A stretch of 64,000 bases of DNA from Mugil cephalus (lineage: Eukaryota > Chordata > Actinopteri > Mugiliformes > Mugilidae). How positions within the stretch are numbered: position 1 is the first letter of the stretch; each line of letters starts with the position of its first letter. Position numbers and translations under genes: made by a program. Positions 61,943 to 64,000 of the stretch are shown one piece after another. Under the pieces are notes generated by a model. It was not told where the DNA came from. It ran no database searches and worked only from the letters and a program-made list of their open reading frames with translations. The stretch covers positions 15,259,913 to 15,323,912 of the forward strand of contig NC_061783.1 of the NCBI RefSeq assembly GCF_022458985.1. The letters are read 5' to 3'.

Positions 61943-62440
61943 TACACTACCGCTCAAAAGTTTTAGAATAATATTGATGAAGTTTAATTTATGAAGTTTA
62001 ATGTCTAATTTTACTCTGAAATTAAAGTATAGACCAAATAAACAACTGAAGTTAATATATATATGTTTAAATTATAAACCAAAATATATTCTAAACTTTC
62101 AACTCATCAGAGTAAGCATTTTTGGCTGATGTAACACATGAACACAGTTGGGAAATCAAATATTTTTCAGAGTTCTTCCCAGTTTTGTTGCAGAAGTTCC
62201 CATAAATGTGAAGCACTGGTAGGGTGCTTTGCTTTCACTCTTCTGTCCAGTTCATCACAAACCAGCTCCATGGGGTTTAAGTCTGGAGACCGGGCCGTCC
62301 ACTCCATGTTTTCAAGCTTTCATCTTGTTTTTTTATCCTGAGGTAAAGTTTTGGGACATTATCATGCTGTATGATTAAGCCATGACCAACTATACCAGAG
62401 GATACTGCGGACTGTTCTAATACTTTTGACCCGTAGTGTA
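61943..62440 (-). mobile_element. Tc1/mariner-type relic with part of a transposase
   Basis: CACTACCGCTCAAAAGTTTT (from 61945) and the complement of AAAACTTTTGACCCGTAGTG-like sequence (to 62438) are inverted ends, bordered by TA on both sides (61943-61944, 62439-62440), the Tc1 target. On the minus strand, about 62170-62312 reads TARSPDLNPMELVCDELDRR, the SPDLNP signature of the DDE domain of Tc1 transposases. The rest of the enzyme is gone, so it cannot move by itself. Confidence 0.8.
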
Positions 62441-64000
62441 TATGTATATTCTAGATATAATTAATTATAAAAGTTTAATTTATTTATTTATTTTTTTTTG
62501 CTTTTTTAAATTACTCATGTACGGCACCTATGACAACAGATCTTTAGATCTTTAGGAAAGCACAGAGGTCTCGGCCGTGGCTGCAGTGAATTCAAATAGG
62601 ACCGGACTGTCAGATGTCAAACAGACAGGTAATTTTGGTGGGTTTCTTGGACAAAAACACTGCAGGAAACTCTCTACAGTGCTTGGCTCATCATAATTAG
62701 TGTTCAACACATTTATAAAAGGGGACGTTCTGCGAGATAAATGGAGTTAAGATAACGTAATCTGTCCTAAATCACCTGCAAGCAAATATTTTGTTTGAGT
62801 AGTTTTATCACGCTCTCAGATAATTTCTTATCTGAAAACTGACATTAGATGTATTAAAATTAATTTTACATTGATATACTTTACATTGATAATTTTTCTA
62901 TGCGAGTATTACAAAATCACAAGCAGATTAACATGTTTTTACTCTAATCTGAAGCATAACTTAAAAAGTTTTGCACAATTGTGAGAGCTTAGCACCAAAT
63001 AACAAAACAACAAAATACAATAAGCAACAGTGACACACCAGATGAGAAACAAACACAATGAGTCACCGTGCAGGTGCAGACTGCATTTGTGATAACATTA
63101 CATAGGTTAAGGGCGGTGACTGTACATACCTGAAGTCACACCTTAACCTCCACCTGAAGCACAAAACAGGCCGCTCAAACGCTGACGCTCAGTTATTTAG
63201 GATGTTGAAATTGATAACACGTACTGTATATAAAGTGATGGTAATATAAGGATTCAGTCGGTCACCACTTTCTTAACAGCCTGGCACGGACAGGGAGTTA
63301 AAGAATAATAAAATGATACCGCTGGTTTCAGCATCCGTCTTCCCACTCAGACGTCTCATAGATAAAGTGTAAAACATCACTTGATAGCAGAACACACAGT
63401 CATCCAGTTTTTGAAAACAGGGATAAAGAGGACGTTTACCACATCTGTTTCTCCCCCAGCTTTGCTTAGTAAGCAAAGATAAGAATTTAATTAAAAACGC
63501 TGCAGTTTCACTACCTTAGGCATTTTAATAACTTGATGACGCTCTCATAAAGGCTTGCCTTCGCAGATCTAGTCTTAATAACCAACATGGATGTGACATG
63601 ACATCCCCCCCCCAGAAATTACCTGAAAAAGTTACTGAAAAGTCCAATCTACATATGATTCAAATAAATGTATTTTGTGACTTAAATATAAGTTCACAGT
63701 ATTGTGAGTTTATTGTGAGTTTAAGTCATGACACAAGCTTTGGTGCTTTATATAGAAAATAAACTTTGCAGTAACATCTGGTTTTCATGTGTCACACCTG
63801 GAAAAGTACAGACATATTTTGCATTTTGCATATTTCGCTTCTTACGTACTGCTGTTGGCTAAGCTAGTTAGCTGGTCTCTTCTTGTCGGTTGCTAGTTGG
63901 TAGCTGACTGCTGACTTGCTGGTCGTTTTTTTTTTTTTTTTTTAAAGTTGGACTGGGTTTCTAAATGTGTTATCCCTCGTATTTTGCAGAGGGGAGAAGT
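62441..64000. other. Intergenic region at the right edge
   Basis: No coding sequence is supported. A TATATAAA-like word occurs near 63227 but no gene start could be tied to it. A C-run lies at 63606-63613 and a T-tract at 63927-63944. Confidence 0.5.

Noticed and set aside
63215-63240. TATA-like sequence as a promoter near the right edge
   Set aside because: No exon, signal peptide or start codon in good context could be linked to it within the window.

Overview
The window reads as nuclear DNA from a ray-finned fish. All genes are intron-rich with GT-AG splice sites. The proteins are vertebrate families, and the spaces between and inside genes carry the small hAT, Tc1, piggyBac-like and LINE-tail repeats typical of teleosts. 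The species cannot be named from the sequence. Exon ends below were set by hand from reading frame, splice consensus and family conservation, so single borders may be off by a few bases.

Layout, left to right. (1) 1.2-1.6 kb, minus: the first two exons of a trypsinogen gene with a TATA box; its remaining exons are not in the window. (2) 2.5-30.2 kb, minus: a complete kmt2b (MLL2/4-type histone H3K4 methyltransferase) gene in 36 coding exons, from a menin-binding N-terminus through CXXC, PHD, extended PHD, FYRN and FYRC to SET and post-SET. One exon carries an apparent one-base deletion. (3) 31.0-33.0 kb, minus: a six-finger C2H2 zinc-finger gene resembling ZNF576. (4) 34.0-38.2 kb, minus: ndufv1, the 51-kDa FMN/Fe-S subunit of mitochondrial complex I. 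(5) 39.9-47.2 kb, minus: an HCN pacemaker-type channel that ends right after the cyclic-nucleotide-binding domain. (6) 50.7-51.7 kb, minus: a small membrane-anchored coiled-coil protein that I do not recognise. (7) 53.5-61.8 kb, plus: a secreted von Willebrand D-domain protein of the IgGFc-binding protein/zonadhesin type, with a tRNA-Pro(CGG) gene inside one intron. (8) 61.8-64 kb: no gene, a Tc1-type relic.

The genes do not form a functional unit; this is ordinary vertebrate gene order. The points most worth a second look are the kmt2b frameshift, the variant taspase-1 site, the tail-less HCN channel, the lost CXXC half-motif and decayed fourth domain in the D-domain protein, the hAT element carrying a THAP-like zinc-finger start, and a retro-type insertion with a 23-bp target duplication. 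I found no CRISPR array, rRNA, virus-like gene set or clearly new biological system.
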